DNA from: JBHHXR01 sp046757205
Lineage (GTDB): Bacteria > Pseudomonadota > Alphaproteobacteria > Rhodobacterales > Rhodobacteraceae
DNA: 16,192 nucleotides
NCBI GenBank assembly: GCA_046757205.1
Contig: JBHHXR010000052.1
Span: 1 to 16,192 of the forward strand
Reading direction: 5' to 3'
The notes below the pieces were generated by a model, which saw nothing but the letters and a program-made list of their open reading frames with translations, did no database searches and was not told the DNA's origin. Positions 1 through 6,905 of this stretch are shown here, in pieces. The translations under genes and the position numbers were made by a program. Position 1 is the stretch's first letter. Each line of letters starts with the position of its first letter.

Positions 1-178
1 CACCGACCATGCCGCCGTGGCGCGTGCCTACGGTGTCAAGGCGTGGACCGTTGACGATCCGGCAACGCTGGAGCGCGACCTCGCTGCGGCATTACGTCAT
101 GACGGGCCGTCGCTGGTTGATGTAATATCGCAGCCACTGCAGGATGCCGCGGCACCGGTCAGTGAGTGGGTGGCGTGA
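1..178 (+). CDS. ThDP-dependent enzyme, C-terminal end (acetolactate synthase-like family), 5' truncated by window
   Basis: Only the last 58 codons are visible; the first complete codon is at base 2 and the stop is TGA at 176-178. The residues read TDHAAVARAYGVKAW, then a short helix and DGPSLVDVISQPL. This is the usual end of the C-terminal ThDP-binding domain of the acetolactate synthase / 2-keto acid decarboxylase superfamily (a D-hydrophobic-A-x-A-x-A-x-G segment, then 'GP-x-hydrophobic-hydrophobic-V'). The catalytic Glu and the GDG...N metal motif lie outside the window, so the reaction cannot be assigned. The stop overlaps the ATG of the next gene (TGATG at 176-180). The two are therefore probably translationally coupled and act together, perhaps on a 2-keto acid made by the downstream oxidoreductase (inference). 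Confidence 0.75.
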   Translation, partial: TDHAAVARAYGVKAWTVDDPATLERDLAAALRHDGPSLVDVISQPLQDAAAPVSEWVA

Positions 179-1512
179 TGGAACGCTCGGCAATTGTCGT
201 GGGCGCAGGGATCACCGGCATATCCGTAGCCGAACATCTGCGACGCGATGGCTGGAAAGTGACGCTGATCGACCGGGTGGATCCCGGCGATCCGGCACAG
301 GCGTCGTATGGCAACGGCGGTATCATTGCGCGCTGCGCGGTGGTGCCCGTGGCGGTCCCGGGGCTGCTCGCCAAGGCCCCGAAAATGCTGCTGGATTCGG
401 ATTCGCCACTGTTCATGCGCTGGTCCTATCTCCCGCGGCTGCTGCCCTGGCTCGTACCGTTTCTGCTCAGCGGACGCAGAAAAAGATTGCGCGAAATCGT
501 CGCGGCGCTGGCCTCCCTGACACTCGACTCCGTCGATCAGCATCTCACTTTGGCGAAAGGAACCGGGGCGGAAAGATTCATCAAGACAGGCGAATACTGC
601 TATCTCTACCGGACGCGGAAGGGCTTCCTCGGCGACGCCCTGGGATTCGAACTTCGCCGTTCACAGGGCCTCGACTGCGAAGAGAGGGACGGCGACGCGT
701 TGCGTAATCTCGACCCGAACCTGAGTGAGCAGTACCGGTTCGGCGCGATATTCCGTGACCACGGCTGGATTTCGTCGCCCGGCGAGTATGTCGCCGCGCT
801 GGCGCGGTATTTCGCCCAGGCGGGCGGCGTGTTGGAACGCGGCGAGGTTGCCGACATCCAGCCGGGAAATCCGGTTCGCGTGACGCTTGCCGGCGGCGCC
901 GTCCGCGAGGCGGACAAGGTCGTGCTCGCCGCCGGCGTCTGGTCGAGGGAAATCGCCGGAAAGCTCGGTCATGACGTCAACATGGAGAGCGAACGCGGCT
1001 ATCACCTGGAACTCGGGTCGCCCTCGTTCAAACCGCCGATCCCGTATATGGTGGCGGAGGCGAAATTCGTCATCACGCCGATGGAACAGAGCGTGCGGCT
1101 GGCCGGGATCGTGGAATACGGGGGGCTGGGAGCGGGCCCTTCGGCGGCGCCGACCGATCTGCTTCGCCGGCAGATAGCGGCCGTCTACCCCAAGCTCCGG
1201 TGGCAGGAGGAGGAACCATGGATGGGGCACCGGCCTTCGACATCAGACAGCCTGCCGGTGCTCGGCCCGGTACCGGGCGCGGAGGGTGTCATCTGCGCGT
1301 TCGGTTCGCAGCACATCGGCCTGACCATCGGCCCGCGGGTCGGGCGCATCATCGCCGACCTGGCGAGCGGCCGCAAAACGAATGTCGATCTCGCGCCCTA
1401 CGCGGTCGAAAGATTCTCAAGGCACGGGAAAAGTCGCGAAAAAGCCGAAGTTTCGGTGAAACAGGCAGGCGGATCGCTTGACAGGCAACCAGCCACAGGC
1501 GAGCGTGAGTGA
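178..1512 (+). CDS. FAD-dependent amino-acid oxidoreductase, DadA-like (D-amino acid dehydrogenase family)
   Basis: A 444-residue protein of the DAO/DadA flavoprotein family, which oxidises amino acids or secondary amines to imino/keto acids and passes electrons to the respiratory chain. The N-terminus has the Rossmann dinucleotide fold GAGITG (residues 9-14), with the acidic end of strand beta-2 at Ile31-Asp32. A second FAD contact is the YGNGG segment near residues 44-48. The C-terminus has the family's LPVLGPVPG...GSQHIGLTIGP signature (about residues 358-390). I chose ATG 178, which overlaps the upstream TGA, over an in-frame GTG at 166, because the Rossmann strand begins almost at once after ATG 178. 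About 30 polar residues follow the conserved fold, which is slightly longer than usual for the family. D-amino acid, glycine-derivative and D-arginine dehydrogenases all share this fold, so the substrate is open. The cluster context (ThDP enzyme upstream, TRAP transporter downstream) indicates a catabolic role. Confidence 0.85.
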   Translation: MERSAIVVGAGITGISVAEHLRRDGWKVTLIDRVDPGDPAQASYGNGGIIARCAVVPVAVPGLLAKAPKMLLDSDSPLFMRWSYLPRLLPWLVPFLLSGRRKRLREIVAALASLTLDSVDQHLTLAKGTGAERFIKTGEYCYLYRTRKGFLGDALGFELRRSQGLDCEERDGDALRNLDPNLSEQYRFGAIFRDHGWISSPGEYVAALARYFAQAGGVLERGEVADIQPGNPVRVTLAGGAVREADKVVLAAGVWSREIAGKLGHDVNMESERGYHLELGSPSFKPPIPYMVAEAKFVITPMEQSVRLAGIVEYGGLGAGPSAAPTDLLRRQIAAVYPKLRWQEEEPWMGHRPSTSDSLPVLGPVPGAEGVICAFGSQHIGLTIGPRVGRIIADLASGRKTNVDLAPYAVERFSRHGKSREKAEVSVKQAGGSLDRQPATGERE

Positions 1513-1549
1513 ATACCGGAAGATCAACTTTCACCAATGGGAGGATAAC

Positions 1550-2515
1550 ATGAAGAAGATCTTGGGATTGTCGGCGGCGATGGTGCTGGCGGCAGGCGTC
1601 GCCCAGGCCGAGAACTGGGATATGCCGATGGCCTATGCCGACGGCAACTTCCACACGCAAAACGGCAAGCTCTTCGCCGAGGCGGTAGGCGTCTGCACCG
1701 GCGGCGACCTGACGCTGACGGTACACGGCGGCGGCTCGCTGTTCTCCGGCTCCGACATCAAACGCGCGGTACAGACCGGCCAGGCGCCCATCGGCGAGCG
1801 GCTGCTGTCCGCGCACGCCAACGAAAACCCGATTTTCGGGATCGACTCGGTGCCCTTCCTGGCAACCTCGTTCGAGGACTCTGACAAGCTCTGGGACGCC
1901 GCGAAAGAAACCTTGAGCGAGATACTGGACGACCAGAACCTCGTGCTACTCTATTCGGTTCCGTGGCCGCCGCAGGGGCTGTACTTCAAGAAGGAAATCA
2001 ATAGCGTTGCAGACATGGCCGGCATCAAGTTCCGGGCCTACAACGCAGCGACCGCACGGCTTGCGGAACTTGCAAAGATGCTGCCCGTTCAGATCGAGGC
2101 CGCCGAACTGAGCCAGGCGCTCTCCACCGGCGTTGCCGAGGCGTTTATTTCCTCCGGCTCAACAGGTTATGACCGGAAGGTATGGGAACAGCTCAGCCAT
2201 TTCTACGACGCTCAGGCGTGGCTTCCGCGCAACTACGTGTTCGTCAACAAGGACGCCTATAACGGCCTCAGCGCGCAGCAGCAGAACTGCCTGAAATCGG
2301 CGGCGCTGATGGCGCAGGCCGCCGGCACCACGCGTTCGCGCGAACTGACCGGCTGGTATCTCCAGCAGCTTGCCGCCAATGGCATGAAGGTGCAGCCGCC
2401 GGGCGACCAGTTGAAGGCCGATCTCGCGGCTATTGGCGCCACCATGGCCGACGAGTGGGCCAAGGCGGCCGGTGAAACCGGTGCCGCGATCATCAAGGCC
2501 TACAAGGCCAAGTAA
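1550..2515 (+). CDS. dctP: TRAP transporter periplasmic substrate-binding protein (DctP family)
   Basis: A 321-residue TRAP solute receptor that captures an organic acid in the periplasm and delivers it to the DctQM permease. ATG 1550 is preceded by a strong Shine-Dalgarno, GGGAGGA (1539-1545). The upstream in-frame start at 1478 would put a long tail before the signal peptide and is rejected. Residues 1-20 form a Sec signal (basic MKK, hydrophobic core, AQA cleavage site). The conserved domain-hinge arginine that salt-bridges the ligand carboxylate is expected to be Arg162 in GIKFRAYN. The protein ends with the amphipathic helix usual for the family. Cys49 and Cys247 could form a disulfide, which I infer only because the protein is exported. 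An aromatic-rich segment at 136-146 (VPWPPQGLYF) lies near the expected pocket. The ligand is unknown; the flanking enzymes suggest an amino acid or 2-keto acid. Confidence 0.93.
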   Translation: MKKILGLSAAMVLAAGVAQAENWDMPMAYADGNFHTQNGKLFAEAVGVCTGGDLTLTVHGGGSLFSGSDIKRAVQTGQAPIGERLLSAHANENPIFGIDSVPFLATSFEDSDKLWDAAKETLSEILDDQNLVLLYSVPWPPQGLYFKKEINSVADMAGIKFRAYNAATARLAELAKMLPVQIEAAELSQALSTGVAEAFISSGSTGYDRKVWEQLSHFYDAQAWLPRNYVFVNKDAYNGLSAQQQNCLKSAALMAQAAGTTRSRELTGWYLQQLAANGMKVQPPGDQLKADLAAIGATMADEWAKAAGETGAAIIKAYKAK

Positions 2516-2537
2516 TCTTGCGATCCATGAGAAAGGG

Positions 2538-2566
2538 CGCATCCCGGGGCACATCTCCGGGATGCG
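2538..2566 (+). promoter_or_regulatory. Intercistronic hairpin between dctP and dctQ
   Basis: A perfect 10-bp inverted repeat, CGCATCCCGG (2538-2547) and CCGGGATGCG (2557-2566), with a 9-nt loop. A G-U pair extends it by one. No T-run follows, so it does not look like a full terminator. It lies 22 nt after the dctP stop and just before the dctQ ribosome-binding site AGGAGG (2576-2581). Such hairpins commonly protect the 3' end of the upstream message and give more binding protein than permease. That role is inferred here from position and structure. Confidence 0.7.
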
Positions 2567-2586
2567 TCTGGTGACAGGAGGCTCTC

Positions 2587-3108
2587 ATGCTGCGACTGAT
2601 CCGCCGTGTCCTGGACACACTCTACGACATCGGGGGCGTGATTGCGGCGTTTTTCCTGATTGCCATCCTGCTCACTATCGTGGCGCAGATGATCGCCCGG
2701 TGGACCGGCAACGTGTTTCCCGGCGCCACCAGCTACGCCGGTTACTTCATGGCCTCGGCGTCTTTTTTCGCGCTCGCGCATACGCTCAATCACGGCGGGC
2801 ATATCCGGGTGTCGCTGATGCTGGCGGCGCTCGGGCGGCACCGGCGCTACGGCGAGATCTGGTGCTACGGTATCGGAGCCGTCACAGCCACCTATTTCGC
2901 CCGCTACGGCATCAAGGCGAACTACTGGTCGTCGAAGCTGCATGATATCAGCCAGGGGCAGGACAGGATGCCGCTGTGGATTCCGCAGATCGCGATGTCG
3001 ATCGGAACGGTGCTCCTGGCGATCGCGTTGTGGGATCATCTCGTTCGCATCTTGCTTACCGGACACACCGGCGTCGCCGAACCCGACCTGACAGAGCGGG
3101 CGGAGTAG
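2587..3108 (+). CDS. dctQ: TRAP transporter small membrane subunit (DctQ family)
   Basis: A 173-residue inner-membrane protein, the usual size for the small TRAP permease subunit. Four hydrophobic helices are visible at about residues 16-37, 47-66, 88-106 and 131-152. The short basic N-terminus (RLIRR) fits an inside orientation. The loop sequence TLNHGGHIRVSLML (66-79) matches the family's conserved 'GxHIRV' region after helix 2. ATG 2587 follows a near-perfect Shine-Dalgarno AGGAGG with 5-nt spacing. The stop is 4 nt before dctM, so the two permease genes are cotranscribed and probably co-translated. DctQ is required for transport together with DctM, although its mechanistic role is less clear than that of the large subunit. 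Confidence 0.92.
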   Translation: MLRLIRRVLDTLYDIGGVIAAFFLIAILLTIVAQMIARWTGNVFPGATSYAGYFMASASFFALAHTLNHGGHIRVSLMLAALGRHRRYGEIWCYGIGAVTATYFARYGIKANYWSSKLHDISQGQDRMPLWIPQIAMSIGTVLLAIALWDHLVRILLTGHTGVAEPDLTERAE

Positions 3109-3112
3109 GGCG

Positions 3113-4426
3113 ATGGACCAGTTTACGCTGACGGTTGTCTTTCTCTTCGTCCTGTTCCTCTTGCTCGGCACCGGCGTCTGGGTCGGCCTGGCGCTGATGG
3201 GCGTGGCCTATGTGGGCATGGTGATGTTCACCTCACGGCCCGCCGGCGACGCGATGATCACCGTGATCTGGACCTCTTCTTCGTCGTGGACGTTGACCGC
3301 GCTGCCGCTGTTCATCTGGATGGGCGAGATACTTTACCGCACCCGGCTGAGCGAGGACATGTTCCGCGGGCTGGCGCCCTGGCTGGCGCGGCTGCCCGGC
3401 GGCCTGCTGCACACGAATGTTGTTGGTTGCACGATTTTTGCCGCGGTATCAGGATCTTCAGCGGCGACGTTGACAACGGTCGGCAAGATGTCGATTCCCG
3501 AATTGCGCAAGCGCGGCTATCCGGAATTCATGACCATCGGCACGCTGGCGGGTTCGGCCACGCTCGGCCTGATGATCCCGCCGTCGCTGACGCTGATCGT
3601 CTACGGCGTCACCATCAACGAATCCATCACCCAGCTTTTCATGGCCGGCATCCTGCCCGGCCTCGTCCTTGCGGGCATGTTCATGCTTTATATCGTGGGC
3701 TGGCATTTCGCGCGCCCCCACGAGCGGCCAAGGCCCGAGCCATTCATGAGCATTCGCCAGAAACTGTGGAATTCCAGGTTTCTTATTCCGGTGGTGCTGC
3801 TGGTGCTGCTGGTAATCGGGTCGATGTATCTGGGATGGGCGACGGCGACCGAAGCCGCCGCTTTCGGCGTGATCGGGGCGCTGGTGCTGGCGGCGTCGCA
3901 GAAATCGCTGACGTTCAGGACCTTCCGCGAAAGCCTGATGGGCGCTACCCGCACCTCGGCGATGATCGCGCTGATACTGATGGGCGCGAAATTCCTGTCG
4001 CTGTCGATGGGGTTCACCGGGCTGCCCCGCTCGCTGGCCCAGTTCATCGCCGAGCTGGGCTTGTCCAATGTCGCGCTGATCGCGGCGCTGACGTTGTTCT
4101 ACATCGTAATCGGCATGTTCCTTGACGGCATTTCATCGGTGGTGCTGACGATGGCGGTGGTGGAACCGATGATCCGGCAGGCCGGGATCGACGTTATCTG
4201 GTTCGGCATATTCATCGTCGTGGTGGTCGAGATGGCGCAGATCACACCGCCCATTGGGTTCAACCTGTTCGTCATGCAGGGCATCACACGCCATGGCATG
4301 GGCTACATCGCCAGAACGGCGTTGCCGATGTTCCTGATCATGGTGGTGATGGTCGGCGTGCTGGTCCTGTTTCCGGATCTGGCCACCTGGTTGCCCGAGA
4401 ATCTCCGGGCCCGGGGCGGCGGCTAG
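3113..4426 (+). CDS. dctM: TRAP transporter large permease subunit (DctM family)
   Basis: A 437-residue polytopic protein and the sodium-coupled transport channel of the TRAP system. It is almost entirely hydrophobic, consistent with the roughly 12 membrane segments of the family. Family signatures are clear: SGSSAATLTTVGKMSIPEL (about 113-131) followed by GTLAGSATLGLMIPPS, and near the C-terminus EMAQITPPIGFNLFV. These repeated Ser/Gly/Pro stretches correspond to the re-entrant hairpins that line the sodium and substrate sites in characterised TRAP permeases. The length is typical and no frameshift is seen. Its TAG stop (4424-4426) overlaps, tail to tail, the TAG stop of the opposite-strand gene in the four bases CTAG, so there is no terminator between the two transcripts. 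Confidence 0.94.
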   Translation: MDQFTLTVVFLFVLFLLLGTGVWVGLALMGVAYVGMVMFTSRPAGDAMITVIWTSSSSWTLTALPLFIWMGEILYRTRLSEDMFRGLAPWLARLPGGLLHTNVVGCTIFAAVSGSSAATLTTVGKMSIPELRKRGYPEFMTIGTLAGSATLGLMIPPSLTLIVYGVTINESITQLFMAGILPGLVLAGMFMLYIVGWHFARPHERPRPEPFMSIRQKLWNSRFLIPVVLLVLLVIGSMYLGWATATEAAAFGVIGALVLAASQKSLTFRTFRESLMGATRTSAMIALILMGAKFLSLSMGFTGLPRSLAQFIAELGLSNVALIAALTLFYIVIGMFLDGISSVVLTMAVVEPMIRQAGIDVIWFGIFIVVVVEMAQITPPIGFNLFVMQGITRHGMGYIARTALPMFLIMVVMVGVLVLFPDLATWLPENLRARGGG

Positions 4427-4851
4427 GGCGCGTCTCCGCCTGCATCCGCTCCGCGTTTCAGTTTGTCGGCGTGTTTGCGGACAAGCACGCCCCGGAGATC
4501 GTGCATCGCCAATAACAGCGACGGCGCTGCCTCGGCGATCTGCTCGTCGGTTGCCCGCGACAGTGCCCAGTGTGCCGCCAGAGTGATCCGCTCGATCAAC
4601 TGGGCGATTTCGTCGTCCTCGCGACGGCGCAGGATCAGCCGGCGTTCGGCCACCCAGGCCGCTATCTTCGTGCTCTCGGCTTCATCCGGTTGTTCCTTGC
4701 CGTGCGGCTTGATCGCGCCCGTGCGAATATTGACCGAAGCGATCTGCGTCATTTCCAGGCGCCGCATCCGGTTCTGCCCGCCGATCCGGAAAACCGTGGC
4801 TCCGTTCTCGCGGAGCCGGAAATACAGGTCTGGCGGTGCTTCCAAGGTCAT
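4423..4851 (-). CDS. Conserved-looking hypothetical protein coupled to the aminotransferase gene
   Basis: A 142-residue soluble protein with no signal peptide or membrane segment. It starts at 4851 with an ATGA overlap onto the aminotransferase stop (4848-4851), so translation is probably coupled. The reading frame continues upstream open through the aminotransferase gene, but that part is only a shadow. The N-terminal half looks like a small beta-rich module (DLYFRLRENGATVFRIGG, then MTQIASVNIRTGAIKPHG). The C-terminal half is helical and charged (about residues 55-135), with AAHWALSRATDEQIAEAAPS and LLLAMHDLRGVLVRKHADKL. I recall similar proteins of unknown function in other alphaproteobacteria, but I cannot name a domain. 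Its partner gene suggests a link to amino-acid metabolism, which is only an inference. Confidence 0.8.
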   Translation of the reverse strand: MTLEAPPDLYFRLRENGATVFRIGGQNRMRRLEMTQIASVNIRTGAIKPHGKEQPDEAESTKIAAWVAERRLILRRREDDEIAQLIERITLAAHWALSRATDEQIAEAAPSLLLAMHDLRGVLVRKHADKLKRGADAGGDAP

Positions 4852-6050
4852 GACAACGCCCTGCAGAACTTTCCCAAGCGCATGCAGGCTTCCTCTAGCC
4901 TGTCGTCCGATGTTGCATAGCTTATCCGGAAGTTCGGCGACAGGCCGAAGGCGCCACCGAAGACCACCGCGACCCCCGCCTCTTCCAGCAGGGCGAGGGC
5001 AAAATCCTCGTCGTTCCCGATCTTTCTGCCGCCCGGCGTCGTGCGGCCGATGCATCGGTCGATGGAGGGATAGACGTAGAACGCCCCGTCGGGAAGCGGA
5101 CAGTCTATCCCGGGCGCGTCGTTCAGCATCCCGACCACCAGGTCGCGGCGCCTCCGAAACACTTCGCGGCTGGTGTCGATGAAGCCCTGCGGTCCGCGCA
5201 GGGCCTCCACCGCGGCCCACTGGCTGATCGAGCAGGGATTGGTGGTCGACTGGCTCTGGATCTTGCGCATGGCGGCAATCAGGGGCTCCGGGCCGGCCGC
5301 GTAACCGATGCGCCAGCCGGTCATCGCATAGGCCTTGGAGACGCCGTTGCACGTCAACGTCCGCCCGCGGAGCGCGGGCGAGATTTCCGCGGGCGTGCGG
5401 AATTGCGCCGGCGGGAACACGATATGCTCGTAAATGTCATCGGTCATCACCCAGACCTGCGGATGCGCCTCAAGCACGTCGGCGAGCCGCTTGATCTCCC
5501 GTGGCGAATAAACCGCGCCGGTGGGATTCGACGGGGAATTCAGGATCAACCACTTGGTCCGCGGCGTGATCGCCGCCTCAAGCTGCCCGGCGGAAACCTT
5601 GTATCCGGAGGCGATCGAGGAAGGGACGGTGACCGGCGTCCCACCGGCGAGAAGGACCATGTCGGGATAGCTGACCCAGTAGGGGGCCGGGATGATCACC
5701 TCGTCGCCCTTGTTCAGCGTCGCCATCAGGGCGTTGAAAAGAATTTGCTTGCCCCCGGCCGCCACCGATATCTGACCGGGTTCGTAGTCCAGATTGTTGT
5801 CCCTGCGGAATTTTTCCGAGATTGCCGCCTTCAGTTCGGCGATACCATCCGGCGCGGTATACTTCGTCTTGCCGGCGTCGATGGCTGCCACCGCCGCAGC
5901 CTTGACGTTGTCGGGCGTGTCGAAATCGGGCTCCCCGGCGCCCAGACCGATCACATCCTTTCCCGCCGCCGCCAGGTCCCGAGCAAGGGTTGATACCGCG
6001 ATAGTCGGCGAGGGCCTTATTCGCGCTAGCTTGTCGGCAATAATTGGCAT
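4848..6050 (-). CDS. aspC: Class I PLP-dependent aminotransferase (aspartate/prephenate aminotransferase type)
   Basis: A 400-residue fold-type I aminotransferase that interconverts aspartate and oxaloacetate with a second amino/keto acid pair. Some alphaproteobacterial members of this subgroup also transaminate prephenate to arogenate, and I cannot separate the two roles by eye. Visible signatures are GAGEPDFDTP (37-46), NSPSNPTGAVYS with the PLP-contacting Asn175, TDDIYEHIVF with Asp204 for the pyridine nitrogen, SKAYAMTGWRIGY with Schiff-base Lys239, and FRISY with Arg375 for the alpha-carboxylate. ATG 6050 is chosen over the farther in-frame start at 6113 for three reasons: it has a GGAG ribosome-binding site 6 nt upstream, it gives the family's N-terminus (MPIIADKLARIRPSPT), and the candidate promoter lies between the two starts. 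It is divergent from an XRE regulator gene. Confidence 0.95.
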   Translation of the reverse strand: MPIIADKLARIRPSPTIAVSTLARDLAAAGKDVIGLGAGEPDFDTPDNVKAAAVAAIDAGKTKYTAPDGIAELKAAISEKFRRDNNLDYEPGQISVAAGGKQILFNALMATLNKGDEVIIPAPYWVSYPDMVLLAGGTPVTVPSSIASGYKVSAGQLEAAITPRTKWLILNSPSNPTGAVYSPREIKRLADVLEAHPQVWVMTDDIYEHIVFPPAQFRTPAEISPALRGRTLTCNGVSKAYAMTGWRIGYAAGPEPLIAAMRKIQSQSTTNPCSISQWAAVEALRGPQGFIDTSREVFRRRRDLVVGMLNDAPGIDCPLPDGAFYVYPSIDRCIGRTTPGGRKIGNDEDFALALLEEAGVAVVFGGAFGLSPNFRISYATSDDRLEEACMRLGKFCRALS

Positions 6051-6084
6051 ATGTCGCTCCGGGAAATGAAGGGCTGCGCCAGCC

Positions 6085-6113
6085 GTCTTAATTTGCCTGC
6101 CGAACACGTTCAA
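6085..6113 (-). promoter_or_regulatory. Candidate sigma70 promoter for the aminotransferase gene
   Basis: Read on the minus strand, TTGAAC (plus positions 6108-6113) is separated by exactly 17 bp from TAAGAC (6085-6090). Transcription would begin near 6077 and give a leader of about 25-30 nt before ATG 6050. This fits the start chosen for the aminotransferase. The assignment rests on similarity to the sigma70 consensus only. Confidence 0.5.
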
Positions 6114-6121
6114 GTTGGACG
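6107..6121. promoter_or_regulatory. Imperfect palindrome, candidate operator in divergent spacer
   Basis: CGTTCAAGTTGGACG is a 15-bp palindrome about a central G, with one mismatched pair. It covers the predicted -35 box of the aminotransferase promoter. A second, wider inverted repeat (ATTTGCC at 6091-6097 and GGCAAAT at 6122-6128, starts 31 bp apart, about three helical turns) brackets it, though with a slightly different centre. The XRE protein encoded next door is the obvious candidate ligand, which is an inference. Confidence 0.45.
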
Positions 6122-6148
6122 GGCAAATCCGAAGAACCGGAGAAGCAC

Positions 6149-6553
6149 ATGCATGAAGAGCAGATTGCCGAGGGCGAACCGTTTCCGGACGCCTATTCGA
6201 ACGAAGTCGCCACCTTCGGTGACCGCGTCGCGGCCGCGCGCGAACGGCTTGGCCTTTCGCAGGAGCGGCTGGCCCGCAAACTCGGCGTCAAGACGAAATC
6301 GCTCCAGAGCTGGGAGGAAGACCGTTCCGAACCCAGGGCGAACAAGCTGCAGATGCTGGCAGGTGTCCTGAATGTTTCCATCATCTGGCTGATGAGCGGC
6401 GAGGGCGGAGATCTGGAACCCGCTCTCGACACGGGCGAAGGTGCGGATCTGAGGGAATGCCTCGGCGAATTGCGCAGCATCCGAAACGAATACCGCAATC
6501 TGAACGAGCGAATGGGCCGACTTGAAAAACGCCTGCGGGCCATGGTTGCCTGA
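6149..6553 (+). CDS. XRE-family helix-turn-helix transcriptional regulator with C-terminal coiled coil
   Basis: A 134-residue DNA-binding protein. A Cro/C1-type HTH domain spans about residues 24-83: FGDRVAAARERLGLSQERLARKLGVK, then the recognition helix with TKSLQSWEEDRSEPR, and closing helices ending IIWLMSGEG. Residues 101-132 are a leucine/charged heptad pattern (LGELRSIRNEYRNLNERMGRLEKRL), which suggests a dimerising coiled coil. No ligand-binding or protease domain is seen. ATG 6149 has a GGAG site about 6 nt upstream (6139-6142). The gene is divergent from the aminotransferase gene and overlaps sdhE at TGATG (6551-6555). It may regulate one or both; target and signal are unknown. Confidence 0.88.
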   Translation: MHEEQIAEGEPFPDAYSNEVATFGDRVAAARERLGLSQERLARKLGVKTKSLQSWEEDRSEPRANKLQMLAGVLNVSIIWLMSGEGGDLEPALDTGEGADLRECLGELRSIRNEYRNLNERMGRLEKRLRAMVA

Positions 6554-6846
6554 TGCGCGATGAAGGCCGGGCGGCTCGGTTGAAGAGGCTGAGGATCCGC
6601 AGTTGGCGCCGCGGCACCAAGGAAATGGACATGATCCTTGGACCATTCGCCGACGGCTGCCTTGAAACGCTGGCGCCTTCGGAAGTTGACGCCTATGACG
6701 CGCTGCTGCTGGAAAACGACCCTGATCTGTACCAATGGTATTGCGAGAGATCGCCGGCGCCGGACAGGCACGGGAATATCCTCGAAACAATCCGCCGGTT
6801 TCACTCCCGATCGCACGGTAGCCAGGACGGCGCCGTCCGGGCTTAA
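6553..6846 (+). CDS. sdhE: Succinate dehydrogenase flavinylation factor SdhE (SDH assembly factor 2)
   Basis: A 97-residue member of the SdhE/Sdh5 family, which promotes covalent attachment of FAD to the succinate dehydrogenase flavoprotein subunit. The diagnostic RGxxE motif is present as RGTKE at residues 20-24, followed by MDMILGPFAD, and the acidic/aromatic helix ENDPDLYQWY (54-63) is typical. The length matches the family. The start ATG at 6553 overlaps the stop of the XRE gene, so it is probably translated by coupling from that message; there is no good independent ribosome-binding site. The C-terminal 10-15 residues are poorly conserved in type. No SDH subunit gene is in the window. 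Confidence 0.93.
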   Translation: MRDEGRAARLKRLRIRSWRRGTKEMDMILGPFADGCLETLAPSEVDAYDALLLENDPDLYQWYCERSPAPDRHGNILETIRRFHSRSHGSQDGAVRA

Positions 6847-6905
6847 CCTGTTGTTTGAATTTTTCGTCAATCCTCGACACTGCACCTTTCAGGCGGAGGC
6901 GAGAG

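Noticed and set aside
1478..1549. Earlier start for dctP at 1478
   Set aside because: It would place 24 polar residues before a clear signal peptide and overlap the upstream gene. ATG 1550 has a strong ribosome-binding site.
2538..2566. Reading the dctP-dctQ hairpin as a full rho-independent terminator
   Set aside because: No T-run follows, and the downstream dctQ and dctM genes have no separate promoter that I can see.
4852..5352. N-terminal extension of the minus-strand hypothetical gene
   Set aside because: The frame is open upstream of 4851 but overlaps the aminotransferase C-terminal half in another frame. The ATGA-coupled start at 4851 is much more natural.
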